DNA of 18,277 bases from Promethearchaeota archaeon (GCA_019894735.1 JAGXOB010000033.1:1-18277); one strand, 5' to 3'; numbered from the stretch's first letter, positions 1 to 7,968 are shown. Notes: generated by a model not told the origin, from the sequence alone. Numbers and translations are program-made.

Positions 1-134
1 GACTCGATTGCGCTGATCATTTTGATAGTTTCGTTCATGAAATTAACATGAGCTTCGTAGCGTTCCTCATCCTTAGCCCGAAGGTCGGAAATGAGCATTA
101 TTAACTTTCGAATCGCATCTTTTTCTTCACTCAC
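1..134 (-). CDS. Unknown protein, N-terminal fragment cut by window edge
   Basis: An open frame on the minus strand begins at a GTG at 134-132 and stays open to base 1 (44 codons plus two bases). The peptide begins (M)SEEKDAIRKLIMLISDLR and continues highly charged and helical (AKDEERYEAHVNFMNE), so it looks like a soluble, perhaps coiled-coil, N-terminus. I do not recognise the family. A TTG at 140-138 in the same frame is an alternative start. A GTGAT Shine-Dalgarno-like match lies at 147-143, 8 nt before the GTG or 2 nt before the TTG. A TATA-like box at 189-198 is well placed for transcription leftwards. The gene is divergent from the GH13 gene at 340. Confidence 0.6.
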   Translation of the reverse strand, partial: MSEEKDAIRKLIMLISDLRAKDEERYEAHVNFMNETIKMISAIE

Positions 135-188
135 TTTCAAAAATCACTTCTTTTATTCTTATTAATAAAACATATGATTATCTAATAA

Positions 189-198
189 TTTATATATA
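189..198 (-). promoter_or_regulatory. Candidate archaeal TATA box for the leftward unknown gene
   Basis: The stretch tttatatata lies about 55 nt upstream of the GTG start at 134, which would give a short leader of roughly 30 nt. The match is strong, but the surrounding intergenic DNA is extremely AT-rich, so it is only a candidate. Confidence 0.4.
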
Positions 199-291
199 TT
201 TATTTATAAAAAAGTTAGTAAAAAATTAGAATTTGGCCTCTATACGATTATTATATTCCTAATTGAATTCATTTTTTAAATTAAGGGGCAT

Positions 292-309
292 ATTTATTAA
301 TAAATATTA
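292..309 (+). promoter_or_regulatory. Candidate TATA region for the GH13 gene
   Basis: An AT-only tract (tttattaataaatatta) sits about 30-48 nt before the ATG at 340, preceded by a purine-rich aaggggca that could act as a BRE-like element. Transcription would start very near 320-335, giving a short or absent leader. This agrees with the lack of a Shine-Dalgarno match before 340. Confidence 0.35.
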
Positions 310-339
310 TCAGAAGAATAAATAAAACCAATTTTAATT

Positions 340-1830
340 ATGTCAAAAAGGAAACTTAATTGGCTTAACCATCCTAAAATTTACGAAATTAATACTTGGC
401 CATGGTTAACTAACTTATCTGAAATATATGGACATCCTATAAAATTAGATGCAATCCCCGTTGAATTTGTTGACCAAGAATTAAAATATTTTGACGCTGT
501 ATGGTTAATGGGAGTTTGGGAGCGAAGTCCTATAGGAAAGGAATTAGCAATGAATCACGAGGGTTTGCAAGAAGAATATCGAAGAGTGCTACGATATTAT
601 AATGCACAGGATGTTGTAGGTTCACCCTATTCAGTTTATTATTATCATGTTAGCTCTCATTTAGGAGGTTCAGATGCTCTAAAAAAGTTCAGGGAAGAAT
701 TAGCAGCAGATGATTTGTTTTTGATATTGGATTATGTTCCTAATCACGTTTCAATTGATCACCTCTGGACACTTGAGAAGTCCGATGTTTTTATTAAGGG
801 GACTTTGAATGAATTGATGACTAAACCCTATGATTTTTTTTCAGTTGGAAATATAGTTTATGCACACGGGAAAGATCCTAATTTTCCACCTTGGACAGAC
901 ACGGTTCAAATAAACGCATTTTCTCCTGAAGCTCGCTTAAAAACTATTAACACTCTGCTCTCGATTGCTCAACAATGTGATGGGGTTAGGTGTGATATGG
1001 CAATGTTAATGACTGACAGTGTTTTTAGTAAAACTTGGAGCGATAAAGCAGGTTCACCACTTGAAAAAGAATTTTGGGAAGAAATAATCCTAGCTGTTAA
1101 AAAAAAATACCCGGATTTTAAGTTCATAGCTGAGGTATATTGGGATATGGAATGGGAATTAATTCAGCAAGGATTTGATTATTGTTATGATAAAAGGTTG
1201 TATGAATGTTTAGCTAGTCTTAGAGTTCAGAGCGTACGAGATCATCTTAAAGCAGATTTAGATTATCAGAATAAATTACTTCGATTTATTGAAAACCACG
1301 ACGAACCAAGAGCAATACTAACTTTTGGATATGAAGTTTCTAAAGCTGCTTCTGTCATTGCTTTGACATTACCAGGGGCACGATTGATATTTGAAGGGCA
1401 GACCCGGGGATATAAGGTTAAAATACCAGTTCAACTAGGAAGGGGACCATTTGAAGAAGATAATATAAATCTAATGGAATTTTATGATAAATTGTTAAGA
1501 GTTGCTCCCGGAAGAGCCTTTGATGAAGCAAAATGGTCATTATGTGAAACCAAGCCTGTAAGTATGAAAGATAATTCTCATAACAACATAATCTCATATC
1601 AATGGTTAATAGATGACCAAAGATTACTAATTACGGTTAATTATAGTTCTTTTTCTTCTAAAGCGCATATAATAATCGAGGATATAAACTATGAGCTCTT
1701 TAACTGGCGATTTACAGAGCTTTTAACGGGGAACGAGTATAACTATAAAGGAGAAGATCTTCGTGAAAATGGATTATATATCGAATTAGAGGGTTGGAAT
1801 AGTCATATATTTCGAGTTGAAAAAGGTTGA
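340..1830 (+). CDS. GH13 alpha-amylase-superfamily glycosidase/transglycosidase
   Basis: A 496-residue enzyme with an (alpha/beta)8 GH13 core. All four conserved regions are visible: region I DYVPNH (131-136), region II GVRCDMAM with Arg217 and the nucleophile Asp219, region III AEVYWD with the acid/base Glu265, and region IV IENHDEP with the transition-state Asp321. The catalytic triad is therefore intact. The N-terminal phrase YEINTW and the later MGVWERSP and EGQTRGYKVKIPVQLGR resemble a poorly characterised group of GH13 proteins annotated simply as alpha-amylase (recalled, not searched). Residues from about 415 on form a beta-rich C-terminal domain. There is no signal peptide, so it acts in the cytoplasm on an alpha-glucan, alpha-glucoside or phosphosugar that I cannot specify. 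It lies 64 nt before the acyltransferase gene and could be co-transcribed with it. Confidence 0.88.
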   Translation: MSKRKLNWLNHPKIYEINTWPWLTNLSEIYGHPIKLDAIPVEFVDQELKYFDAVWLMGVWERSPIGKELAMNHEGLQEEYRRVLRYYNAQDVVGSPYSVYYYHVSSHLGGSDALKKFREELAADDLFLILDYVPNHVSIDHLWTLEKSDVFIKGTLNELMTKPYDFFSVGNIVYAHGKDPNFPPWTDTVQINAFSPEARLKTINTLLSIAQQCDGVRCDMAMLMTDSVFSKTWSDKAGSPLEKEFWEEIILAVKKKYPDFKFIAEVYWDMEWELIQQGFDYCYDKRLYECLASLRVQSVRDHLKADLDYQNKLLRFIENHDEPRAILTFGYEVSKAASVIALTLPGARLIFEGQTRGYKVKIPVQLGRGPFEEDNINLMEFYDKLLRVAPGRAFDEAKWSLCETKPVSMKDNSHNNIISYQWLIDDQRLLITVNYSSFSSKAHIIIEDINYELFNWRFTELLTGNEYNYKGEDLRENGLYIELEGWNSHIFRVEKG

Positions 1831-1894
1831 AAAAGTTAGAATTTATTTTTATTAAAAAAATTAGAAATATGAACCAGAAAAGAGATATGATTAT

Positions 1895-3148
1895 ATGGTA
1901 TATAATAAAGACTCATTAATTACTGCTTTAATTGAAAAAGGAGTCAAAATACTAAATCCTTCCTCGGTTGAGATAAGCGAAGAAGTCAACATTAATCTGA
2001 TATCATCTGAAGATGTTACGATACACACAGGATGTAAAATATTTGGCAAAAAGACACTTATTATGCCGGGAGTTAAGCTGGGCAGTAAGTCTCCAGTTAC
2101 TATTAAAAATTGTCAATTAGGGAAAAATGTTGAGTTAAAAGGGGGATATTTTGAAGGATCAACATTTCTGGATTCTGCGAATATGGGTGATGGAGCCGAA
2201 GTCCGAGAAGGATGCCTCTTGGAGGAGGAAGCTAATGGTGCTCATACAGTAGGTCTTAAACAAACAATTCTTTTTCCATTCGTGACATTAGGGAGCATAA
2301 TTAATTTTTGTGACATTTTAATGGCAGGTGGGACGAGTAGAAAAAACCATAGTGAAGTTGGTAGTTCGTATATTCATTTTAATTATACACCTAATCAGGA
2401 TAAAGCAACAGCATCTTTAATTGGAGATGTAGCACATGGTGTTATGCTCAATCAACCTCCTATCTTTTTAGGGGGACAAGGCGGAATAATAGGACCAAGT
2501 CGGATAGGTTATAAGACAGTAATTGCAGCTGGAGTTATTTACCGCGGAGATTGTCTTCAGGGTCATAAACTTTTAATGGGTAAAGAACATCAAAAAGAGG
2601 ATATGGATTTCTATCCGGGATTATATTGGAGCGTTAAAAAAAGAGTTATAAATTCTATTGAATATATCGCAAACATAATAGCTCTCAGACAATGGTACTT
2701 ATTTGTGCGTTCTAAGTTCTACCAGGGAAGTGATATGGAAAAATTGCTTTATGAGGGTGCGGTTGAAAAACTTGAACTTATTTTTAATGAGAGAATTAAG
2801 AGATTCAAACAACTAGCTAATAAGATGGAAAAATCTTTAGAATTATATAAATTAGTTATGGGTAATAACATATCAGAAAAGCTGACAAATCAAAAAAAAG
2901 AACTAGTCGGGAATATACAAATAATTGAAAGTAGTTTTGATGAATGTTTATTATATTCTGGTGACGAGAATAAGAGAGATGAATTTATAAAGAATCTAGA
3001 TAACATCTCTAAAAAAAACGGGAAAGATTATATCAATGTAATAAAAAATCTAGACGATCATTATTTAAATGTTGGAACTTCTTGGCTTCTAAGTATAGTT
3101 GAAAATACACGAAATACCATTTTGAAGCATCTTCAATCTTTTAATTAA
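1895..3148 (+). CDS. GlmU-like left-handed beta-helix acyltransferase with helical C-terminal extension
   Basis: A 417-residue protein whose first ~225 residues are hexapeptide-repeat coils of a left-handed beta-helix (for example IMPGVKLGSKSPVTIKNCQLG, given here in outline at 56-76). The segment FNYTPNQDKATASLIGD (162-178) followed by a long loop and IGPSRIGYKTVIAAGVIYRGD resembles the CNYDG..K..TIGD...GAGTTV region of the GlmU acetyltransferase domain. The likely role is therefore acetyl-CoA-dependent acetylation of GlcN-1-P or a related sugar. The N-terminal nucleotidyltransferase (Rossmann) domain of GlmU is absent. Residues ~245-417 are helical and charged, of unknown function, perhaps for oligomerisation. 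Neighbouring glmS, glmM and nagB-like genes support an amino-sugar role. The acetyl acceptor is inferred, and a structural, non-enzymatic role is possible. It converges with glmS, leaving only 34 nt between stops. Confidence 0.7.
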   Translation: MVYNKDSLITALIEKGVKILNPSSVEISEEVNINLISSEDVTIHTGCKIFGKKTLIMPGVKLGSKSPVTIKNCQLGKNVELKGGYFEGSTFLDSANMGDGAEVREGCLLEEEANGAHTVGLKQTILFPFVTLGSIINFCDILMAGGTSRKNHSEVGSSYIHFNYTPNQDKATASLIGDVAHGVMLNQPPIFLGGQGGIIGPSRIGYKTVIAAGVIYRGDCLQGHKLLMGKEHQKEDMDFYPGLYWSVKKRVINSIEYIANIIALRQWYLFVRSKFYQGSDMEKLLYEGAVEKLELIFNERIKRFKQLANKMEKSLELYKLVMGNNISEKLTNQKKELVGNIQIIESSFDECLLYSGDENKRDEFIKNLDNISKKNGKDYINVIKNLDDHYLNVGTSWLLSIVENTRNTILKHLQSFN

Positions 3149-3182
3149 ATATTATCTTTTCTTTTAAGAATAAAGAATATCT
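3149..3182. terminator. Convergent T-rich intergenic tract, probable bidirectional termination zone
   Basis: The 34-nt gap between the acyltransferase stop and the glmS stop contains cttttctttt on the plus strand and A-rich tracts that read as T-rich on the minus strand. A short dyad (ttctt-tt-aagaa) sits within it. Archaeal termination is mainly driven by U-tracts, so the position fits, but no strong hairpin is present. Confidence 0.35.
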
Positions 3183-5033
3183 TTAATGAACAGTTACAGT
3201 CTTACTAAGATTTAATGGTTTATCAGGGTCTAGATCATGAGCTAAGGCAGCATAGTAGGCTAATAATTGTAAAGCAGGCATGAAAGTAATTGGGCTGAAA
3301 AGATTATGGTATTTATCAGCGGGTTGAGGAATTCGAATTGTTATATCACTTAATTTTGTTATTTTTACATCGCTTTCCACAACGACGGAAATTATTCTTC
3401 CTCCTCTAGATTTGAACTCCATTACGTTCCCAACTAATCTATTATATGTCTCGTCAGGTGGAGCAATAAAAATGATAGGAAATCCTTCTCTTACTAGAGA
3501 AATTGGGCCGTGTTTAGCAGAAGCTGCGGAATAACCTTCGATAAAACGACAAGCAACTTCTTTTAATTTTAATCCTCCTTCTTTGGCGGTTGCGATTGAA
3601 ATACCTCTTGCTAAAAAGAAATAATTCATATTTTTTTCTAAGTTGTTTACGATATATTTGATTAAATCAACATTTTTTTCAAGGAATTTTTCAATGATAT
3701 TAGGAATTCCAGCTAAAGCATCGTAGTATTTTGTTATTTCTTCATCAGAGATTATTTTTCTAATTTTAGCGATTGAAACTGCTATCAAAGCTAGAGCTAG
3801 AACTTGTGTGCTATACGTTTTTGTTGCTGCAACACCAATCTCAGGTCCTGCATTTGTTATGATCACGTGATCGGAATATCTAGTAATTGATGAGCCTACA
3901 ACATTAGTAATCGTTAAGATTTTAATAGACTTTGTTTTTTTTGCCCATCTGATCGCTTCAATCGTATCAATCGTTTCACCTGATTGTGAGATTGCAATAA
4001 TTACTGAATTATCTTGTAAACTACCGGTTAATTGAGTCTCAAATTCAGAGCATTCTATATCTTGAATGTTTTTACCAAGAAATCTAGAAATTATAAATTT
4101 TCCTGCTAGTGCTGCGTGATAAGATGTGCCTGCTGCTGTAATATAGATATTTTCCGCTGACCACAAAATATTGGCAAATGTTCTTAAAAGTTCTTTAGAA
4201 ATTTTCAGAGTTCTCCTTATCGCAGTTGGTTCTTCATAAATTTCTTTTAACATAAAATGCTCATATCCCCCTTTTTCTGCCGCATCAATGCTCCATTCAA
4301 CTGTTCTTAATTCTTTTATAATCCTTTCGTTAGAAGTGAGGTCAAAGAATTCAACTTCTCCTGCTTTTAAAATTGCAAGCTCATTATCATCCATAATATA
4401 ACACTTCCGTGTTAATGGTAAAAAAGCAGGAATATCCGAAGAACAATAAGTTGTTTTTCCTTCTTCTATTCCAATTATTAAAGGAGATTCTTTTCGAGCA
4501 ACTACAATTAAATCGGGATAATCAATCTGACAAACAGCAATTGCATATGCTCCTTGGCATTTTTTTAATGCGTTTATAGTGGCATCCTTAAGATTATTAC
4601 CTTTTTTCATAAAGTCTTCAATTAAATGGGGAATTACTTCAGAATCAGTCTCAGATTTAAATGTGTGTCCTAAAGAAGCGAGTTCATCTCGTAATTCTAA
4701 AAAATTCTCTATTATCCCATTATGTACAACTGCAATCTTGTTTAAGCAATCTAAATGTGGATGGCTGTTAACCTGTGTTGGAGCTCCATGTGTAGCCCAC
4801 CGGGTGTGTGCGAGAGCAAGTTTAGAGTTATTTGGAATATCTGCTAAATTTATTTTTTTTTGGATTTCCTCGATTTTTCCAACCTCTTTTTTAACAAATA
4901 ATTTAGAATTACAAAGTGAAACAATACCGCATGAATCATAACCGCGGTATTCTAAACGTTTTATTCCTTCTAGAACAATTTTTCCTAGCGAGATATCTTC
5001 TTGGTTAGTTATAATCCCGAATATACCACACAT
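3183..5033 (-). CDS. glmS: Glutamine--fructose-6-phosphate aminotransferase (isomerizing)
   Basis: A full-length 616-residue GlmS that makes glucosamine-6-P from fructose-6-P and glutamine. The class II glutamine amidotransferase domain comes first: MCGIFGI exposes Cys2 as the N-terminal nucleophile after Met removal, with LEYRGYDSCGI (27-37), HTRWATHG (76-83) and NSHPH (89-93). Two SIS sugar-isomerase domains follow, with AAGTSYHA (300-307), ISQSGETIDT (348-357), GPEIGVAATKT (396-406), GGLKLKEV (486-493) and KHGPISLV (507-514). The C-terminus NLSKTVTVH matches the conserved NLAKSVTVE tail of the family. All key residues appear present. The gene is monocistronic, converges with the acyltransferase and diverges from the nagB-like gene. 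No glmS ribozyme is evident in the leader, which would be nearly absent if the TATA box at 5053-5064 is used. Confidence 0.97.
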   Translation of the reverse strand: MCGIFGIITNQEDISLGKIVLEGIKRLEYRGYDSCGIVSLCNSKLFVKKEVGKIEEIQKKINLADIPNNSKLALAHTRWATHGAPTQVNSHPHLDCLNKIAVVHNGIIENFLELRDELASLGHTFKSETDSEVIPHLIEDFMKKGNNLKDATINALKKCQGAYAIAVCQIDYPDLIVVARKESPLIIGIEEGKTTYCSSDIPAFLPLTRKCYIMDDNELAILKAGEVEFFDLTSNERIIKELRTVEWSIDAAEKGGYEHFMLKEIYEEPTAIRRTLKISKELLRTFANILWSAENIYITAAGTSYHAALAGKFIISRFLGKNIQDIECSEFETQLTGSLQDNSVIIAISQSGETIDTIEAIRWAKKTKSIKILTITNVVGSSITRYSDHVIITNAGPEIGVAATKTYSTQVLALALIAVSIAKIRKIISDEEITKYYDALAGIPNIIEKFLEKNVDLIKYIVNNLEKNMNYFFLARGISIATAKEGGLKLKEVACRFIEGYSAASAKHGPISLVREGFPIIFIAPPDETYNRLVGNVMEFKSRGGRIISVVVESDVKITKLSDITIRIPQPADKYHNLFSPITFMPALQLLAYYAALAHDLDPDKPLNLSKTVTVH

Positions 5034-5052
5034 TTAGATTCTTAATTATGGA

Positions 5053-5064
5053 AATTATATTAAT
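5053..5064 (-). promoter_or_regulatory. Candidate TATA box for glmS (leaderless or nearly so)
   Basis: The tract attatattaata, read on the minus strand, lies 20-31 nt upstream of the glmS ATG (5033-5031). Archaeal initiation about 25 nt downstream would fall almost on the start codon. No Shine-Dalgarno match precedes the ATG, which agrees with a leaderless transcript. Confidence 0.4.
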
Positions 5065-5197
5065 ATTTCATTTATTATTTGTTAGTTCAGAGTATAGTCG
5101 ATTTAAAGAACAATTTTGTTAACTTTTAAAAGAGTAGAATATGTTTTATTTTATACGGGATGAGAGATTCACTATTAAACTTTTTAGAATAAAATTC

Positions 5198-5214
5198 CTT
5201 CAAATGAGTTGAAG
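5198..5214. repeat. Short perfect inverted repeat in the glmS/nagB-like divergent promoter region
   Basis: cttcaa - atgag - ttgaag forms a 6-bp perfect dyad within the 261-nt divergent intergenic region, about 80 nt before the nagB-like start. It could be a regulator site shared by the two opposing GlcN-6-P genes, but a 6-bp arm in AT-rich DNA can arise by chance. Confidence 0.3.
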
Positions 5215-5234
5215 TTCATTTATAATTACATTAA

Positions 5235-5244
5235 TTTTTATATT
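5235..5244 (+). promoter_or_regulatory. Candidate TATA box for the nagB-like gene
   Basis: tttttatatt lies about 50-60 nt before the ATG at 5295, predicting a leader of about 25-30 nt. Another AT-only tract starts near 5250, so the assignment is tentative. Confidence 0.3.
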
Positions 5245-5294
5245 GAAGTAATATTTTTTAATGTTAAATTTTGAATTGTCAATGGTAAAAAATT

Positions 5295-6257
5295 ATGACT
5301 ATAAGTGTTATTATAACAAGAGATTTTGATCATATGAGTGAAGTAGTCGCTGAAATAGTGAAAGAGACTATTATAAAAACATTAGAAGAAAAAAAAGAAT
5401 TTATTTTTGGTCTAGCAACGGGAAATTCACCTACTGGTATGTATAAACACTTAGCTCGGATGGCTAATTCTGGTGATTTTGATAGCACTCGGATTCGCAG
5501 CTTTAACCTTGATGAATATGTAGGTCTCCCTGGTGAAAATCCTCAACAACGAATGCTACATCCAGAGAGTTATTGTTATTTTATGATTCAAGAATTTTTT
5601 GGTCTTCTTGATAAAAAATTCATCGAGACTTCGGTCCCTTATGGTTGTTTGATTGATCAGGAACAATTAGTAAATGAACTTGTTGCACATCCAGAAGACT
5701 GGAGTGAATTGGGTACAGATGCAGGTAAATCAATATCTATTAAAGAAAATCCAGGCTCAGAATATTTAAAGTGGATTCAAAAAACAATATTAGAGGGGTA
5801 TGCTCAAAAAATTTCAGATGCTGGTGGTATTGATTTACATATAATAGGCGTTGGAGGTCGTGGTCATGTTGCTTTTCATGAATCGGGAATCCCATTTGAA
5901 AGTAGTAATGTTTTATTAGTAAAACTTGATGACAACTCTGTAAATAATGCTGTGAAGGATGGTCATTTCACTACCAAAGATGATTCCCCCCAGTATGCAA
6001 TCAGTATGGGTGCTGAACTAGTATATAAAGCAAGGGCAGTCATATTGTTGGCTAATGGTGAACGTAAGGTTGAGTCAGTTACCAGATCGTTATTAGATGA
6101 TCCAACCCCAGAGATCCCAATTTCTTATGGGCAAATTTATTCGAAAAATGGAGGTAACCTGACTTATGTATTAGACAAGATCGCCGGTCGAGAACTCCTT
6201 GCTAATAAGGAATTGCTCAAAAATAAAGGGATAAAAATAGAAATTAGGAACAGTTAA
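5295..6257 (+). CDS. Glucosamine-6-phosphate deaminase-like protein (NagB family, altered active site)
   Basis: A 320-residue NagB-family protein; the bacterial enzyme has about 266 residues and converts GlcN-6-P to fructose-6-P plus ammonia. Visible family features: the sugar-phosphate loop LATGNSPTG (40-48), NLDEYVGL (71-78) with Asp73 at the place of E. coli Asp72, and GHVAFHE (190-196) with His191 and Glu196 matching His143 and Glu148. Lys258 in GERKVES matches phosphate-binding Lys208. Two positions differ: the usual NDGH is GGRGH, so Asp141 is Arg189, and the Arg172 position appears to be Ser or Asn in DDNSVNN. About 30 extra residues lie between ~117 and 175. It sits between glmS and glmM, so an amino-sugar phosphate substrate is likely, but whether it is a true GlcN-6-P deaminase is uncertain. 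The E. coli numbering is recalled. Confidence 0.82.
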   Translation: MTISVIITRDFDHMSEVVAEIVKETIIKTLEEKKEFIFGLATGNSPTGMYKHLARMANSGDFDSTRIRSFNLDEYVGLPGENPQQRMLHPESYCYFMIQEFFGLLDKKFIETSVPYGCLIDQEQLVNELVAHPEDWSELGTDAGKSISIKENPGSEYLKWIQKTILEGYAQKISDAGGIDLHIIGVGGRGHVAFHESGIPFESSNVLLVKLDDNSVNNAVKDGHFTTKDDSPQYAISMGAELVYKARAVILLANGERKVESVTRSLLDDPTPEIPISYGQIYSKNGGNLTYVLDKIAGRELLANKELLKNKGIKIEIRNS

Positions 6258-6265
6258 CTTCAAAT

Positions 6266-6272
6266 AAAAAAA
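6266..6272 (-). terminator. T7 tract downstream of glmM-like gene
   Basis: On the minus strand a run of seven T residues lies about 18-25 nt after the glmM-like stop, in the 33-nt gap between convergent genes. This fits U-tract termination as used by archaeal RNA polymerase. Confidence 0.4.
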
Positions 6273-6290
6273 TAAATGTTCACAAAAGCT

Positions 6291-7718
6291 TTATATTAAA
6301 TTTAATTTTTTCATTTTTTCTTCTGCTATTTTATTCATTTCAATTGATTGATTTATATCGACACTAGATTCACCAGAAATTCTTAAATATGGGCTTGTTC
6401 CTGAACGTCTTATTAAAATCCACCCATTATCGTAATCGAATCTACAACCGTCCATTTTATTAATAGATTTTAATTTTTTTCCAATAGAATCGAAGCTCTC
6501 TTTCATCTCAGAAATAATTATTTGGTTTATTTCATCGGTAAAGGGAATATCTTTTATAAGTTGGAATTGTTTACGATAATAAGGATAATTTGGAATTTCT
6601 TTCAATAATTCTATTAATTTTTTTCCTGTTTTTACCATCATTTGTAATACTATTCCGATTGTGACTATTGAATCTGGTCCTAAGTGGAAGCTGGGCCAAA
6701 TATAAGTACCGGAGGTTTCTCCTCCCAAAAATCCCCCATTCTCATGTAAAGCTTGAGCTACTTGGATATCTCCGACTTCAGTTCTTATTATCTCGCAACC
6801 TAGTGGTTGTAATACATCCTCAATTAAACTGGATGAGTTTACAGGAGTAGATACTTTCAAATCGTTCATAGAAAGGTTTTTCCTATTATTTTGTATGTAA
6901 TATTTTGCCAGAAGCGCTAATAATCTAATTGGATCAACAATTTCACCTGTTTCATCTAAGAAAATAACTCTATCAGCATCTCCATCTAGCGCTATTCCAA
7001 TATCTTCTTGCGTTGATATTTTCAAAAATTTGGAAATCTGAATTAAATTTTTTTCGCTAGGTTCTGAATTTCTTCCAGGGAATTTACCATCCATTTGTGC
7101 ATTGATTGTAATAATATTTACATTATAAACATTTAATAATCTTGGAACGATTTCACATCCCGCTCCGTTTCCGGGGTCAACTATAACATTTAGTTTACTC
7201 CCATCAAATAATATACGATTAGTTATATCTGAAATGTGTTTTTCGTTAATATCATTGACCGGAGTATCTTTTCCAATTTGATCCCATTTGATATCAAGAA
7301 AATCCTTCTCGTCATATATTCGCGAAATTTCTTCTTCTTGCTCGTGGGAATAACCTATACCTGAAGGATTCCAAAATTTTAATCCAATATATTCGGGGGT
7401 ATTATGAGATGCGGTAATCATAACTCCAGCATTCCCATCTAAATATCGTAGAGACATTGCTAATGTGGGTGTGGTTACAATTCCTAATGTTTTCACATTA
7501 CATCCCGTACTTAAAATCCCAGAAACTAATGCGTATTCTATAGGTAAAGCTGAAGTTCTAATATCTTTTCCGATAACTACGATACCAGAACCTTTTAAAT
7601 ATGTACCCAAAGCCAATCCCACGTCTAAAGCCATTTGCGGTGTGAACATTAAGTCTGATTCAGAATAATTTTGAAATACTCGTCTAATCCCAGAGGTACC
7701 GAAGATATTACTTGTCAT
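6291..7718 (-). CDS. glmM: Phosphoglucosamine mutase-like alpha-D-phosphohexomutase
   Basis: A 475-residue member of the four-domain phosphohexomutase family, of normal length. Motifs seen: FGTSGIRR (6-13), the phosphoserine loop TASHNTP (102-108) with Ser104, the metal loop DGDADR (245-250), the sugar loop GGETSGTYI (332-340) and the phosphate loop RRSGTSPYLR (437-446). Next to glmS the likely reaction is GlcN-6-P to GlcN-1-P; phosphomannomutase or phosphoglucomutase activity cannot be excluded because archaeal members overlap in specificity. Two loops depart from consensus: the usual GGE.SGH has Thr in place of His, and SGTEP has Ser in place of Glu. It converges with the nagB-like gene and diverges from the 7969 gene. 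A TATA-like box near 7755-7761 lies about 40 nt upstream. The symbol rests on family plus context. Confidence 0.85.
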   Translation of the reverse strand: MTSNIFGTSGIRRVFQNYSESDLMFTPQMALDVGLALGTYLKGSGIVVIGKDIRTSALPIEYALVSGILSTGCNVKTLGIVTTPTLAMSLRYLDGNAGVMITASHNTPEYIGLKFWNPSGIGYSHEQEEEISRIYDEKDFLDIKWDQIGKDTPVNDINEKHISDITNRILFDGSKLNVIVDPGNGAGCEIVPRLLNVYNVNIITINAQMDGKFPGRNSEPSEKNLIQISKFLKISTQEDIGIALDGDADRVIFLDETGEIVDPIRLLALLAKYYIQNNRKNLSMNDLKVSTPVNSSSLIEDVLQPLGCEIIRTEVGDIQVAQALHENGGFLGGETSGTYIWPSFHLGPDSIVTIGIVLQMMVKTGKKLIELLKEIPNYPYYRKQFQLIKDIPFTDEINQIIISEMKESFDSIGKKLKSINKMDGCRFDYDNGWILIRRSGTSPYLRISGESSVDINQSIEMNKIAEEKMKKLNLI

Positions 7719-7754
7719 AGATTACCACAATTTAGTAGATAGTGTATTTTCAAG

Positions 7755-7761
7755 TTTAAAT
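7755..7761 (-). promoter_or_regulatory. Candidate TATA box for the glmM-like gene
   Basis: An AT-only heptamer (atttaaa on the minus strand) lies about 37-43 nt before the ATG at 7718-7716, compatible with a leader of 10-20 nt. It is weak by itself; another candidate (tttaaa) lies about 10 nt further upstream. Confidence 0.25.
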
Positions 7762-7902
7762 TAGAAACTTTAAAGGATATTGAATAGTAATTAATCATAA
7801 ATATTAAAGTTATTTCAACTAAAAATTACACACATCAATTTCTTGAAATGTATTGTAGTTTTTCTATAATTTAATATAATAAAGTTTTAATTTTTGTTCT
7901 TA

Positions 7903-7910
7903 CATATAAA
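7903..7910 (+). promoter_or_regulatory. Candidate TATA box for the 493-aa orphan gene
   Basis: catataaa followed by tttt lies about 60 nt upstream of the ATG at 7969 in the 250-nt divergent region, predicting a leader of about 35 nt. The rest of 7719-7968 is AT-rich, with no hairpin, riboswitch or RNA gene that I can recognise. Confidence 0.3.
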
Positions 7911-7968
7911 TTTTAACTAATATTGCTACAATCAGAGAATTTTAAGTTAAAAATTGGCATAGCATTAA

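Noticed and set aside
4579..4941. 120-codon ORF opposite glmS
   Set aside because: It lies wholly antisense to the conserved amidotransferase domain of GlmS; the peptide is rich in Ser/Cys/Leu without domain character.
5034..5294. A glmS ribozyme or GlcN-6-P-sensing leader
   Set aside because: No conserved ribozyme core or complex pairing visible, and the likely glmS promoter leaves almost no leader.
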